Shown here piece by piece: positions 34,898 to 44,100 of a stretch of DNA of 64,000 bases (position 1 is its first letter; each line of letters starts with the position of its first letter). The stretch lies in the NCBI GenBank assembly GCA_024233875.1, contig JACKPB010000007.1:1-64000 (forward strand), read 5' to 3'. The notes beneath the pieces were generated by a model. The model made no database searches. It worked only from the letters and a program-made list of their open reading frames with translations, and had not been told where the DNA came from. Source of the DNA: Leptospiraceae bacterium (lineage in GTDB: Bacteria > Spirochaetota > Leptospiria > Leptospirales > Leptospiraceae). The position numbers and the translations under genes are program-made.

Positions 34898-35971
34898 TTA
34901 TTTATAATTGTACAATAAGTCTCTTCTTTTGGGTTCAAATCCCGCATCACTTATAAAACGAAGAGCTTCTTTTTCTGTTTTCAAACCAAACGATCTGAGA
35001 ACATTTTCTTCTATAACAACTGAAGATATATCATCAGCTCCACTATACAGAGCCAATTGTCCAACACCTTTTCCGAGAACCATAACCGAGGTCTCTATAT
35101 GAGGTACATTATCCAGAAAAATCCTGGACAGTCCCAAAACTTTCAGATACTCATGAGTGGGCACAGACCGAATCTTGAACTTTTTAGTTTGAGGTTGAAA
35201 TGTCCAGGGAATGAAAGCATGAAAGCCACCTGTCCTATCCTGTAAATCTCGTATTACTCCTAAATGCTCTACAACTTCTTCATAGGTTTCTTCACTTCCG
35301 AATACGACATTGGCTGAACCTGTCAGACCCACTTCATGGCAGGTTTCCATTGCCCGGACCCATTCTGCAACACTTGCCTTTTTTGGGGAAATAATCTGTC
35401 TCATTCTTTCCGTTAGGATTTCAGCACCAGCTCCCGGCACGGATCCCAGTCCGACTTCTTTGAGAATTTCTAAGACTTCACGCAGAGGTTTGCCCGTGAT
35501 CTTTTCCAGATTGATAATTTCCACTGGCGAAAATGCTCTTATATGGCAATCCGGATACTTAGACTTTACAGCTTGTATTACATCTAGATAGTAGTCGAAA
35601 GGCAAATCGGGATTGACTCCGCCCTGGAGAAACATTTGATCCGCACCTTCCCCATATGCATAATCCATCTTTTCTAAAATTTCTTCTTTCGTGAGATTGT
35701 ATCCCTTCCCGTTTCCGATTTCATCCATAAAAGAACAGAATGAACATTCGACATTACAGTAATTGGTATAATTGACAACTCTAAACATAGTATAACTTGC
35801 ATATCTATGGCTCAGAGTAGATTCTCTCTTTTGGCGGGCAACTTTTTGAATATCTAAAAAATCAGCTTCTTTATATAGAATCAGAGCTTCTTCCTTGGAA
35901 ATACGTTCTCCGGCATTTGATTTTTCTAATATTTTTAATGCTTCATTTGTACTTTCGAGTCCAGTTTTCAT
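34898..35971 (-). CDS. mqnC: cyclic dehypoxanthinyl futalosine synthase (radical SAM)
   Basis: A 357-residue radical SAM enzyme of the futalosine route to menaquinone; it closes the ring of dehypoxanthinyl futalosine. The cluster motif CNVECSFC supplies Cys72, Cys76 and Cys79. The blocks GSVPGAGAEIL, ANVVFGSEETYEEVVEHL, TGGFHAFIPW and the MqnC-type ending GADDISSVVIEENV separate it from MqnE. AGGAGGGG lies 5 bases before the ATG. Leptospira is expected to use this route. No other mqn gene is in the window. Confidence 0.92.
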   Translation of the reverse strand: MKTGLESTNEALKILEKSNAGERISKEEALILYKEADFLDIQKVARQKRESTLSHRYASYTMFRVVNYTNYCNVECSFCSFMDEIGNGKGYNLTKEEILEKMDYAYGEGADQMFLQGGVNPDLPFDYYLDVIQAVKSKYPDCHIRAFSPVEIINLEKITGKPLREVLEILKEVGLGSVPGAGAEILTERMRQIISPKKASVAEWVRAMETCHEVGLTGSANVVFGSEETYEEVVEHLGVIRDLQDRTGGFHAFIPWTFQPQTKKFKIRSVPTHEYLKVLGLSRIFLDNVPHIETSVMVLGKGVGQLALYSGADDISSVVIEENVLRSFGLKTEKEALRFISDAGFEPKRRDLLYNYK

Positions 35972-36050
35972 AGCCCCCTCCTGTATGCAGTGTCCATTTT
36001 TCGGAGATAAGAAAAGTTGACTAATAAAAAATTACATCTTAAGCAATCGA

Positions 36051-37775
36051 TTAGACTTTAAATTTATCCATTTGAATTGATAGCTGAATAACAGATTTGG
36101 AAATGTCTTCCAGTGCTATGTCCAATTGACCGGAACGATTTGTAATAGTATCAAATGTACTGTCCAGAGATGATATCTCCCGGGTCAAAGTTTTGATAGA
36201 GTTTGAACTCGTTTTTAAACCTGAATCAATCGCCGTACTATCATGCAAAACATCTTTAAAACTAGAATGGATTTCATTATTGGATTGAATCTGTCCATTG
36301 AGAATATGATCGATTTCAGTTATATCCTTATGAACCATTTTTATACCCGAAAGAATATCTTTCATGGATCTAATAGTTGTGTCTACTGTTGTAATACCAA
36401 CTAGAATTTCATCTCTATTGAATTGAATCAATGATTCGATTTCTTTGATACTTCGATTGGTCTGTTCGGCTAGAGTAGAAATTTCTGATGCAACGACAGA
36501 AAACCCCCGTCCGGATTCTCCTGCACGGGCCGCTTCAATAGCCGCATTCAGAGATAATAAATTTACCTTATTTGAAATCCCTTTGATTATCTCCAGAATC
36601 CCTACCATTTTCTGTGAGCTTTTATGAATTTCTTCAATATTCGCATTCATATCCTGCATATTTTTTTCTGAGGCTACTGCCTTAGAAGTGATTAAGTCTG
36701 TATTTCTATTCGCTTTATGGATTGTATCTATAATCCTGCCGGAGTTTTCAAACCAGACTTCAACTTTCTCATTCAGTTTCTGAATTCTCTCGGATTGATT
36801 ATTATTTAAGGTATTTAATTTCTCTAATACATCAGAAATACTGAAAATATTTTGATTTGCTGTGTTTACTGAACTTCCTGTTTTCCTGATTTCAGAATTA
36901 AAAGAGTTCATAGTTAAAGAAATTTCCTGTGATGAACTACTTAAATTTTCTGTAGATGAAGCTATCTCTTTTATAAGTTCATAGATTTTACTAATAAACA
37001 AATTTATATAGGTGGATAGGATACCAAGTTCATCTTTATTGTTCTCGTCCAACCTCATGCTGAGGTCTCCCTGTTTAGAAGAAAGCTCCTTTACTTTCTC
37101 TGAGATCTTCTCGAGTGGATCTACTGTAGATTTAAAGATAAAATATCCTACTGTAATACAAAGTATGAGTAAGGCGAAATTCACAAATATGGAGAAATAC
37201 TTTGCAAACACTACAATTTTTAAGAGAAAATTTTTCCCGGTTGAGAGCTGATCAAAATAATCTCCTGAAATATCTTTAGTAATTTGCTCAAAATCTCTAA
37301 TAGAATCTTTGTATTTAGATATTTCAATATTACCTTCTCCGGAAGATTTTAAGAGATTGGATTCATATCCCGAGACTACACGAGAAAAGCCAATTCTGTA
37401 AATATCCAGACTATTTTTGCATTTTTTAATTCTTTCCAGATCCTTTTGATTGGATGATCCCTTGAGTTGGGTTTCAAACTCTTCTAAGAGTGAATCCAAT
37501 TCTTCATATACCCCGGTCCACTTAAGGTAGTACTCCGCTTGCTTAACTTTGTTTCCATAATTGAGAAAATAATCTTTCTCATATCTACGCAAGTTCAGTG
37601 ACTTTATGGTCAGACGGGACGCTAAATCATTTAATTTGGAATTCTTGTGGATCACATTAGAGATATCTAAATAAACTCGATGATTCATCCATGAGGCAAA
37701 AACGCCAGAAATGCTAACAAAACCTATCAATAAGATTAGATTTAAAACAATCTTTCTTTTTATCGTCAAAGTCAA
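36051..37775 (-). CDS. methyl-accepting chemotaxis protein
   Basis: A 574-residue chemoreceptor. Two membrane segments (about 10-28 and 190-212) enclose a helical periplasmic sensor domain of about 160 residues. A HAMP linker (about 213-265) and the signalling coiled coil follow, with the hairpin tip LLSLNAAIEAARAGESGRGF. The tail does not end in a NWETF-type CheR-docking peptide. Translation begins at TTG, with AAGGT 5 bases upstream. A perfect palindrome of ATATCATT type lies 9-29 bases upstream. Confidence 0.95.
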   Translation of the reverse strand: MTLTIKRKIVLNLILLIGFVSISGVFASWMNHRVYLDISNVIHKNSKLNDLASRLTIKSLNLRRYEKDYFLNYGNKVKQAEYYLKWTGVYEELDSLLEEFETQLKGSSNQKDLERIKKCKNSLDIYRIGFSRVVSGYESNLLKSSGEGNIEISKYKDSIRDFEQITKDISGDYFDQLSTGKNFLLKIVVFAKYFSIFVNFALLILCITVGYFIFKSTVDPLEKISEKVKELSSKQGDLSMRLDENNKDELGILSTYINLFISKIYELIKEIASSTENLSSSSQEISLTMNSFNSEIRKTGSSVNTANQNIFSISDVLEKLNTLNNNQSERIQKLNEKVEVWFENSGRIIDTIHKANRNTDLITSKAVASEKNMQDMNANIEEIHKSSQKMVGILEIIKGISNKVNLLSLNAAIEAARAGESGRGFSVVASEISTLAEQTNRSIKEIESLIQFNRDEILVGITTVDTTIRSMKDILSGIKMVHKDITEIDHILNGQIQSNNEIHSSFKDVLHDSTAIDSGLKTSSNSIKTLTREISSLDSTFDTITNRSGQLDIALEDISKSVIQLSIQMDKFKV

Positions 37776-37783
37776 TCTACCTT

Positions 37784-37804
37784 AAATATCATTTAATGAT
37801 ATTT
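37784..37804. promoter_or_regulatory. perfect palindrome upstream of chemoreceptor gene
   Basis: A 21-bp perfect inverted repeat with arms AAATATCATT (37784-37793) and AATGATATTT (37795-37804) around one T, located 9-29 bases upstream of the TTG start. Its half-sites match those in front of the hemerythrin gene (14351-14371). Position suits an operator overlapping the promoter or leader. Confidence 0.5.
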
Positions 37805-37938
37805 AGAATTTACTAAAAAACATATTCAATATCACCGTCCAAATAAAAAAAAATTCAAGTAATATTTTTGATTCAAATATATATAGAAAATATCATTAGA
37901 TTTGGAGTCGGGATTCAAAATTTCATTTTCGTTTATTT

Positions 37939-38039
37939 TATAGTCATTTTCAAAAATACTTACAAATTCATAGTGAAATCAGCTATAAAATGGCTACCTA
38001 CCTTAAGAAGAAATATGCAAGTATTTATGATAACTGGTA
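37939..38039 (+). repeat. single copy of the dispersed 100-bp repeat
   Basis: A 101-base copy of the element arrayed at 61608-62006. It shares the start TATAGTCATTTTCA, the core ATAAAATGGCTACCTACCTT and an end of type AACTGGTA. In the frame of the copy at 54603 it reads YSHFQKYLQI ... YKMATYLKKK ... DNW and then a stop. Confidence 0.8.
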
Positions 38040-38145
38040 AATCTACATAAAGAGTCTGTGAATTCGGAGGATTTTTATAAGATAAGATCGATCTCATTCT
38101 TTTTCAGTAGATTTTTTTTAATTCCATTAAAGAATTGTAATCGCA

Positions 38146-39504
38146 GTGACTATCTTTCGAATTATATTTTTTTGGAATCTCCTCACAATCTTTCCACTAC
38201 TTTCGGATGCCATTCCCAAATACAAGATAGTAATAGATCCCGGGCATGGAGGAAGCAAACAAACACCATATGAAATTTATGGAGATAAGTTTGATACTGT
38301 TTCAGGAAGATATCTGGAACCTTTTAAAAATGGGGCTGCTTATAATGGGAATACCGAAATGGAAATCGTTTTGGAAATTGCCAAAGAGATGAAGAAGATT
38401 CTGGATCTGACTCAGACCAGAAAGGGTTTTAAAAAATTCAAAAACTATATAAAAATTTTCTCAGATTCAGATACTCCCTGGATAAAAATTGATTCCTCCC
38501 TCTCCCGTGAGGACAATTATAATGATAAGAAGTACAGAGAAAAAGAAGACAAAAATGACAAATACAGGCTCTATGATTATCCTGATTTTAAAACAGGGAA
38601 AATTCTTCCCGGTAGACTAACAAAAATCAATCGCGAAAAGCCCTATTTGGTCGTCTCCCTCCACATCAATGATATGGGAAGTAGAAAGGACAAAGATAGA
38701 GGGGGAATGGGTGTAGTTCTCAGCCCTTCTTATCAAACTTTCCAATTATTGAAGAATATTTCAGAAGGAAAAATTGACCCCAAAGAATTCACAGAAAAAT
38801 CACCCTGGAGAAATTGGATGATCTTTCAGGGCGGTTGGAACTACCTTGAAAATGCAGTCGCTGACGCCTGGATTTATTTCCATGGATATTGGCCCAATAA
38901 AAGCGGAACCAAACCCAATCTAAAGCGTTTCGAAGGCTATCGTTACAATATGGTCACCTGGAAGTACAAAGACGATGAAGGCTGGGAAGATAAGGCTCTC
39001 AGAAAAGAAGGTCCCTATGCCCTTACTCACAATAACTACAAAGCTGTAGGCAAATACTGGGATAGGGAGAGGGGCAAACCAGAATTGATGAAAAGAGAAG
39101 ATGGTCCGGAAAGTTTCGGCGGAGACAATCACTACTCCGGAGCAGAATTATTGAGATTTCTTCAGTATGGATTGCGACTTCAACCCAATTCTTCTGATTT
39201 GTATTCGGAACCCAATCCAATCATGGCACCTTATATCTCCACTTATAGCCTACCCTCTCTTGTCAATGCCATCTCAGCATACTTGGAACTTGGGGACATT
39301 CGAAGTCAAAAGGACATTTACTTTCTGACTAAAAAAAAGAAGAAAGTAGCAGTTTGCCTGGCAGTTGGAATCTATTCCCTTTTTCAGGGGATAGAAGTCA
39401 GGGATAAAAATTCACCAATTGTTCCCAAAGGCAAACGAATCGAATTTGAAAAGTACATAACGAAAACTGGTGAGAATTATTTTTTTGAAGTTGTAGACAA
39501 ATAA
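38146..39504 (+). CDS. N-acetylmuramoyl-L-alanine amidase (Amidase_3)
   Basis: A 452-residue exported zinc amidase that splits the amide bond between MurNAc and the peptide in peptidoglycan. A signal peptide (about 1-22) is followed by VIDPGHGGS (His34), GNTEME (Glu71) and VVSLHIND (third zinc ligand). The chain is longer than usual: about 60 residues are inserted between the Glu and His motifs, and about 220 residues after the core are unassigned and tryptophan-rich. GTG start at 38146 without a strong ribosome binding site. Spacing to the following gene is 55 bases. Confidence 0.87.
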   Translation: MTIFRIIFFWNLLTIFPLLSDAIPKYKIVIDPGHGGSKQTPYEIYGDKFDTVSGRYLEPFKNGAAYNGNTEMEIVLEIAKEMKKILDLTQTRKGFKKFKNYIKIFSDSDTPWIKIDSSLSREDNYNDKKYREKEDKNDKYRLYDYPDFKTGKILPGRLTKINREKPYLVVSLHINDMGSRKDKDRGGMGVVLSPSYQTFQLLKNISEGKIDPKEFTEKSPWRNWMIFQGGWNYLENAVADAWIYFHGYWPNKSGTKPNLKRFEGYRYNMVTWKYKDDEGWEDKALRKEGPYALTHNNYKAVGKYWDRERGKPELMKREDGPESFGGDNHYSGAELLRFLQYGLRLQPNSSDLYSEPNPIMAPYISTYSLPSLVNAISAYLELGDIRSQKDIYFLTKKKKKVAVCLAVGIYSLFQGIEVRDKNSPIVPKGKRIEFEKYITKTGENYFFEVVDK

Positions 39505-39559
39505 AGAGAATGGTTTGCTTAATCAAATATTCAAAATGATAGTATTGGTGTGACCCGAT

Positions 39560-40318
39560 ATGGATTCAAATAATTACTTGGAAGATGAGCAATTTTCCTT
39601 AATCATAGAAGCCTATAGAAAATCTCTGATTCTCAGATACTCAGAAGAAAAAATAGAGAATTTCCCTGATTTAAATGCTCTCGACCGCGGTACTATCGAC
39701 AAATTGATTCATTATTTTTTAGAACTTCTTTATCCCCCTTACGAAGAAAGAAAGCATCTGGACAATGCATTTCAATCCTTGAATAATTTTGTCCATTCTC
39801 CAACCAAACTCTTCGGGGTGATCGGAAACCTTCCCTATGCAATCATGAGATTTGGAAAGATGCTGATCCAAGCTCTTCAGGCAGGTATTTCTGCGCTGAG
39901 GAGTTACCTTGCAGCCCATAAATTCGAAAGAGTTTTGTACATTAAGGCCAAACCATTGATCGATCAGGGTCTGGATATTTCAGAAGAAAAAGTGTTCAAT
40001 TCCTTGATTGCACAAATTCCCAAGAAAGATGCTGATGAATTTCGGGAGCAGGTCATCAAGCTCTTTGAAGTACTGTCCAAACGCGAACTCCTGGAAAAAG
40101 TGCAGGACGTGATGCAACATGTGATTGAAAAAATGGAATCCAAACCACGTCTCTATTCACAACAGGAAGTGGCAGGAATAAAACTAGGCTATGGGATTAT
40201 TGAAAAGGGGAAGGAATTGTTTATGAATTTGAATGAACATGAAATCAGGATCATTCTAAGGGGAATAGATTTTATAGAAAAAGAATTCTATGAAAGTGCT
40301 ATAGCAGAGAGTAAATAA
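39560..40318 (+). CDS. helical protein of unknown function
   Basis: A 252-residue, almost wholly helical protein without signal peptide. Only residues about 85-110 are moderately hydrophobic (GVIGNLPYAIMRFGKMLIQALQAG). No recognised family. It follows the amidase gene by 55 bases. The stop lies two bases before the 3' end of the tRNA-Leu gene encoded on the other strand. Confidence 0.75.
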   Translation: MDSNNYLEDEQFSLIIEAYRKSLILRYSEEKIENFPDLNALDRGTIDKLIHYFLELLYPPYEERKHLDNAFQSLNNFVHSPTKLFGVIGNLPYAIMRFGKMLIQALQAGISALRSYLAAHKFERVLYIKAKPLIDQGLDISEEKVFNSLIAQIPKKDADEFREQVIKLFEVLSKRELLEKVQDVMQHVIEKMESKPRLYSQQEVAGIKLGYGIIEKGKELFMNLNEHEIRIILRGIDFIEKEFYESAIAESK

Positions 40319-40320
40319 TA

Positions 40321-40404
<84 letters not shown>

Positions 40405-40413
40405 GTTTGTTGT

Positions 40414-40827
40414 TTAGTCACCCGCTTCTAAATATTTACCTTTTCCACGTGCCACTATTTTTCCAATCTCATTTTCTATTTCAGCTCGATTTTCTATCAC
40501 TTTTTTGTTCTTTTTTACAAACCATCCCCGAAGATGAAGGGGTTCATTGATAAATGCAGGTTGTAAGTACCGAACTGTAAGCTCTCCTGTCATAGTTTCA
40601 AAGTTCATCGCTTCATTGATTTTTGCCATAATCTCATCCAGAATAGTAGCAATCACTCCGGGGTGAATCATGTCAGGCTGACCTTGAAATTTAGTTGGAC
40701 AAGTGTAGTCTCCATAAGCCGTTTTGGTGTCTTCATCAAAATTGATTCTAAGTTGAAGACCATCCTCGTTATCAGGGCTTGAACCAAAACTAATATTCTT
40801 TTTTGGGGCTGACTTCATATCTGTCAA
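40414..40827 (-). CDS. PaaI-type hotdog thioesterase
   Basis: A 137-residue hotdog-fold protein of the 4HBT/PaaI group. The segment MIHPGVIATILDEIMAKINE is the conserved active-site helix region, with the acidic residue in LDE. The following strands GELTVRYLQPAF and the closing GKYLEAG are typical. These enzymes cleave acyl-CoA thioesters; the acyl group is unknown here. Encoded just upstream of tRNA-Leu on the same strand, about 10 bases apart. Confidence 0.88.
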   Translation of the reverse strand: MTDMKSAPKKNISFGSSPDNEDGLQLRINFDEDTKTAYGDYTCPTKFQGQPDMIHPGVIATILDEIMAKINEAMNFETMTGELTVRYLQPAFINEPLHLRGWFVKKNKKVIENRAEIENEIGKIVARGKGKYLEAGD

Positions 40828-41093
40828 AATTCAATTATTTTTAGATTGTGTCAACAACATTTTAGGCAGATCGAATATGATGCAAATGGAAGGAAAATGA
40901 ATAGATATACAAATTTAGAGAAGGAATCTTTGATTTATGAATTTTGAATTTCCGGAATCAGAGTTCTAATTTCTTTGAAAAAACAAAACCTATAGCAGGA
41001 TTGATCTTAAGAAAAAATCCAAATTTGCGGCTCAGAATGTCGAAAATAATAACAGTAAGCAGATTCTGTCTGAATAATCTAAAAACGGTGGGG

Positions 41094-41109
41094 TTCTCCC
41101 ATAGGAGAA
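41094..41109 (+). promoter_or_regulatory. hairpin overlapping the Shine-Dalgarno of the repeat-protein gene
   Basis: TTCTCC (41094-41099) and GGAGAA (41104-41109) form a perfect 6-bp stem with loop CATA, extended by neighbouring G residues. The GGAG is the only ribosome binding site for the ATG at 41120, so folding would hide it. Possible translational control or RNA thermometer. Confidence 0.5.
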
Positions 41110-41119
41110 AAGTAACCAA

Positions 41120-44100
41120 ATGGCTGAAGAAGAAATTGGAGTAGATTTTGATGAGGAAGAAATAAATCCTCCACATCTTTCAGATGATATCACCGGAAAG
41201 AATCCCAAAAATATTCTTCACAAACGACCTCTCTTAAATGCAGAAAGTCTCCTCAAAAGAGGAAACATCAAAAGTGCACTGGAAATCTATGCTAGGATTC
41301 TACCACGATTTAGGGATTCCCAAGGTGCTTCCAAATTAAAAGAAAACATAGAATTTCTATCCAAAGTTTTAAAAGAGAAGGAAGAGTCATTAAAATCAGA
41401 AATTCATTCCGCCATGGAAGAATTATCCCACAATTCAACTCCTGAGAATGAGTTTAGCAAAGTTCTTCGGGACCTCACCGAGACAAAAGAAGAACCGCCA
41501 CCAAAGCCCAAACCCGAGAATAAACTAGAAACGAAAGAGAAATCTTCCTCTCTGAAACCTAAAGATGAAGAGAAAGCACCCGAGCTTGAAGAATCAAAAG
41601 AGGAAGACGAGACTCCTTCTTCTTTAGAAAAAAACATTGAAATCATTGAAGAAGAGGAACCCAAAGAGGTCTCTGAGGAAGATGAGAAGGATGGTCCTGA
41701 AGAAATCTCAGAGGATTCCGAATCGAAGAAAGAAATAGAGGAAGATTCACAGAAAACTCCTTCTGATGCTTCTACTGGATCAGGTGCAGGAGCAGGCGGT
41801 TCCCCCGGCACCGGTGGCGCTGGTGGACAAGGTCCCGATGGAACCCCATCCGATGCTTCTGCTGGATCTGGTGCAGGAGCTGGCGGTTTCCCAGGTGCTG
41901 GTGGCGGTGGAGGATTTCCGGGGGGCGGTGGACAAGGTTCGCCTGAGGGAATTTCTTCCGATGCCTCAGCTGGATCTGGTGCAGGTGGATTCCCCGGCGC
42001 TGGTGGCGGTGGAGGATTTCCGGACGGAGGTGGACAAGGTTCGCCTGAGGGAATTTCTTCCGATGCTTCAACTGGATCTGGAACAGGTGCAGGAGCTGGC
42101 GGTTTCCCAGGTGCTGGTGGCGGTGGAGGATTTCCGGGCGGAGGTGGACAGGGTTCTCCAGAGGGAATTTCTTCCGATGCCTCAGCTGGATCTGGAACTG
42201 GTGCAGGTGGATTCCCCGGCGCTGGTGGCAGTGGAGGATTTCCGGGGGGAACTGGACAAGGTTCTCCAGATAGACCCCCATCCGATGCATCTGCTGGATC
42301 TGGGGCAGGAGCTGGCGGTTTCCCCGGCGTTGGTGGCGGTGGAGAATCCAGGGGGGCTCCTCAGGGTGGCCCGGCAATTCCTGTCGAGGGATCCGGAATT
42401 CCACAAACTTCAGGAAGTCCGCTTGTATATGACCCTACTATGCCTCCGGTTGAAAGCAGTACTCCAGTTGCCCCAACTCAACAAAATATTACACAAAATT
42501 TATCCAACCAGGAAACCAAACTTGAGACTCAATCGCCTGCTTTCGGAAGTCCTCCACTTGGAACCGGAGGTTCGTCCATCCCCGGTCAACAGGGAGGTTC
42601 TTCCTCTATGCCTTCCGCACCATCGGTTTCAGGACCCACAGGATCTCAAGCGCAAGGCGATAGCTCAGCTCCTGTAGGAACTCCTCCTTCAGGTAGTCCC
42701 AATCAAGGATCGGGAGTTAGTTCGGGATTTCCGGGAAATGGATCCGGATCACCTCCGGTACAAAGTTCTGAACTCTCAGGTGACTCATCCGAGAGACCCG
42801 GATTCGGAAAAGATCCAGGTACTCCTGATTCTAGCTCCAACCCAAATGAAAATCTCTTACAAATTCCCGACTCTTTAGCCGGTGAGGGTGGAATAGAATT
42901 TGATCCCAATGCCGGACGGGGCGGGAAGACAGCAGAGTCACAAATTCCCGGATCAACAGGCCCTTCTCCGAGTTCGGGATTTCAGAATTTTGACCCATCT
43001 CTTACACCCAGTTTTGAACAACCACTCGATGAATCTTTCATTCCCAGACCCAATCTGAGTCCTGAAGAAAGAAAGAAGTTAGAAGAAAGTATGGATATGG
43101 GAATCCCGGGTGGACTTCCGGAGGGAGAGCAGTGGACTCCGCATTCAGAAATGCCACCACCCAGACCCTATCCGAATAAAATGAACTTAATCAATGAACT
43201 CCTTTCAAAACCCGATTGGCAGCCCTACAAATCCATGCCATTCAAAGAGAGAAGGTCAGGCCAGGACAGAAGAAAAGTAAAGAAAGTTGTAGCTAGAGAT
43301 AGAAGGTCCGGACAGGATAGAAGAAAGTCTCAGAACCTTTTCAAAGAAAGGGAAGATTTTGTTCAGAATTGGAATCAAGAAGTACAACAGAAAATTCAAG
43401 AAATAGCAAGGAATGCTCCACCACAGTATTCGAACCCGGTTCAGGCTCCTCCCGCAGATTGGGATGAAAATAAAAATCCCTTTACTCCCGAATCTCTTTT
43501 GGGTGTTCCGAGTGAACCTCCTCCAATTCCCAATTTTATTCCTGTAGTCCTTCCCGAACCCGTACCGATTGATCCATCTTCTCTCCCCAAACCTGTGGAT
43601 CAGGATCAGGTACAAAATGCAACTCCCCCACCTCCAAATAAGGACTTGCGGGAAGAGGTGGAACAACATCCCCCTGCCAATGAAGAGTACATACGTTACT
43701 CTCCCGAGATCATACTACCCAAAATCAATCTTCCCGATCCCGAAATCATTCCCCAGGAAGATTTTGAAGAAGCTCCCAAACGACAGATCATCATCGGTTC
43801 TCCTGAAGATGATATAGAAGGAATCGAAGAGCCGGAGGACATCCTCTTTCCGACTCTAATGGATGAAAAAGTCAGAGAACTCTTTAAAATAGATCTCCCC
43901 GCTCCCAAGGACAAACGATTTGGAGAAGAAGATGAAGAGGAAGATGAGTTTGATCCTGACATCGAAACTCCGGACATTGAACCAATCGGTGATATAGACG
44001 TTCCGGAAATCGAAGTACCTGAAGAACCCGAAGAAGAGAAGATGATTCATGGTATCCTCGAACTCAAACCGCCCGAGGTGGATGATGCTCCATTCCTTAC

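Larger units (their letters stand above)
37776..38145. other. intergenic region with palindrome and repeat copy
   Basis: A 370-base AT-rich gap between the chemoreceptor and the amidase, which diverge. It holds the chemoreceptor palindrome (37784-37804) and one copy of the dispersed 100-bp repeat (37939-38039). A second ATATCATT half-site occurs near 37889. No gene is supported. Confidence 0.7.

Noticed and set aside
37868..38050. 60-codon frame over the single repeat copy
   Set aside because: It is in a different frame from that shared by the other repeat copies and has no ribosome binding site.
41772..42404. 210-codon open frame on the minus strand across the same repeats
   Set aside because: Same cause; composition (His/Gln/Arg-rich) is that of antisense Gly-Ala-Pro codons, with no ribosome binding site.
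41766..42677. 303-codon open frame in the second forward frame of the Gly-rich repeat region
   Set aside because: Repetitive GC-rich sequence keeps all frames free of stops; the true frame continues into folded domains on both sides.
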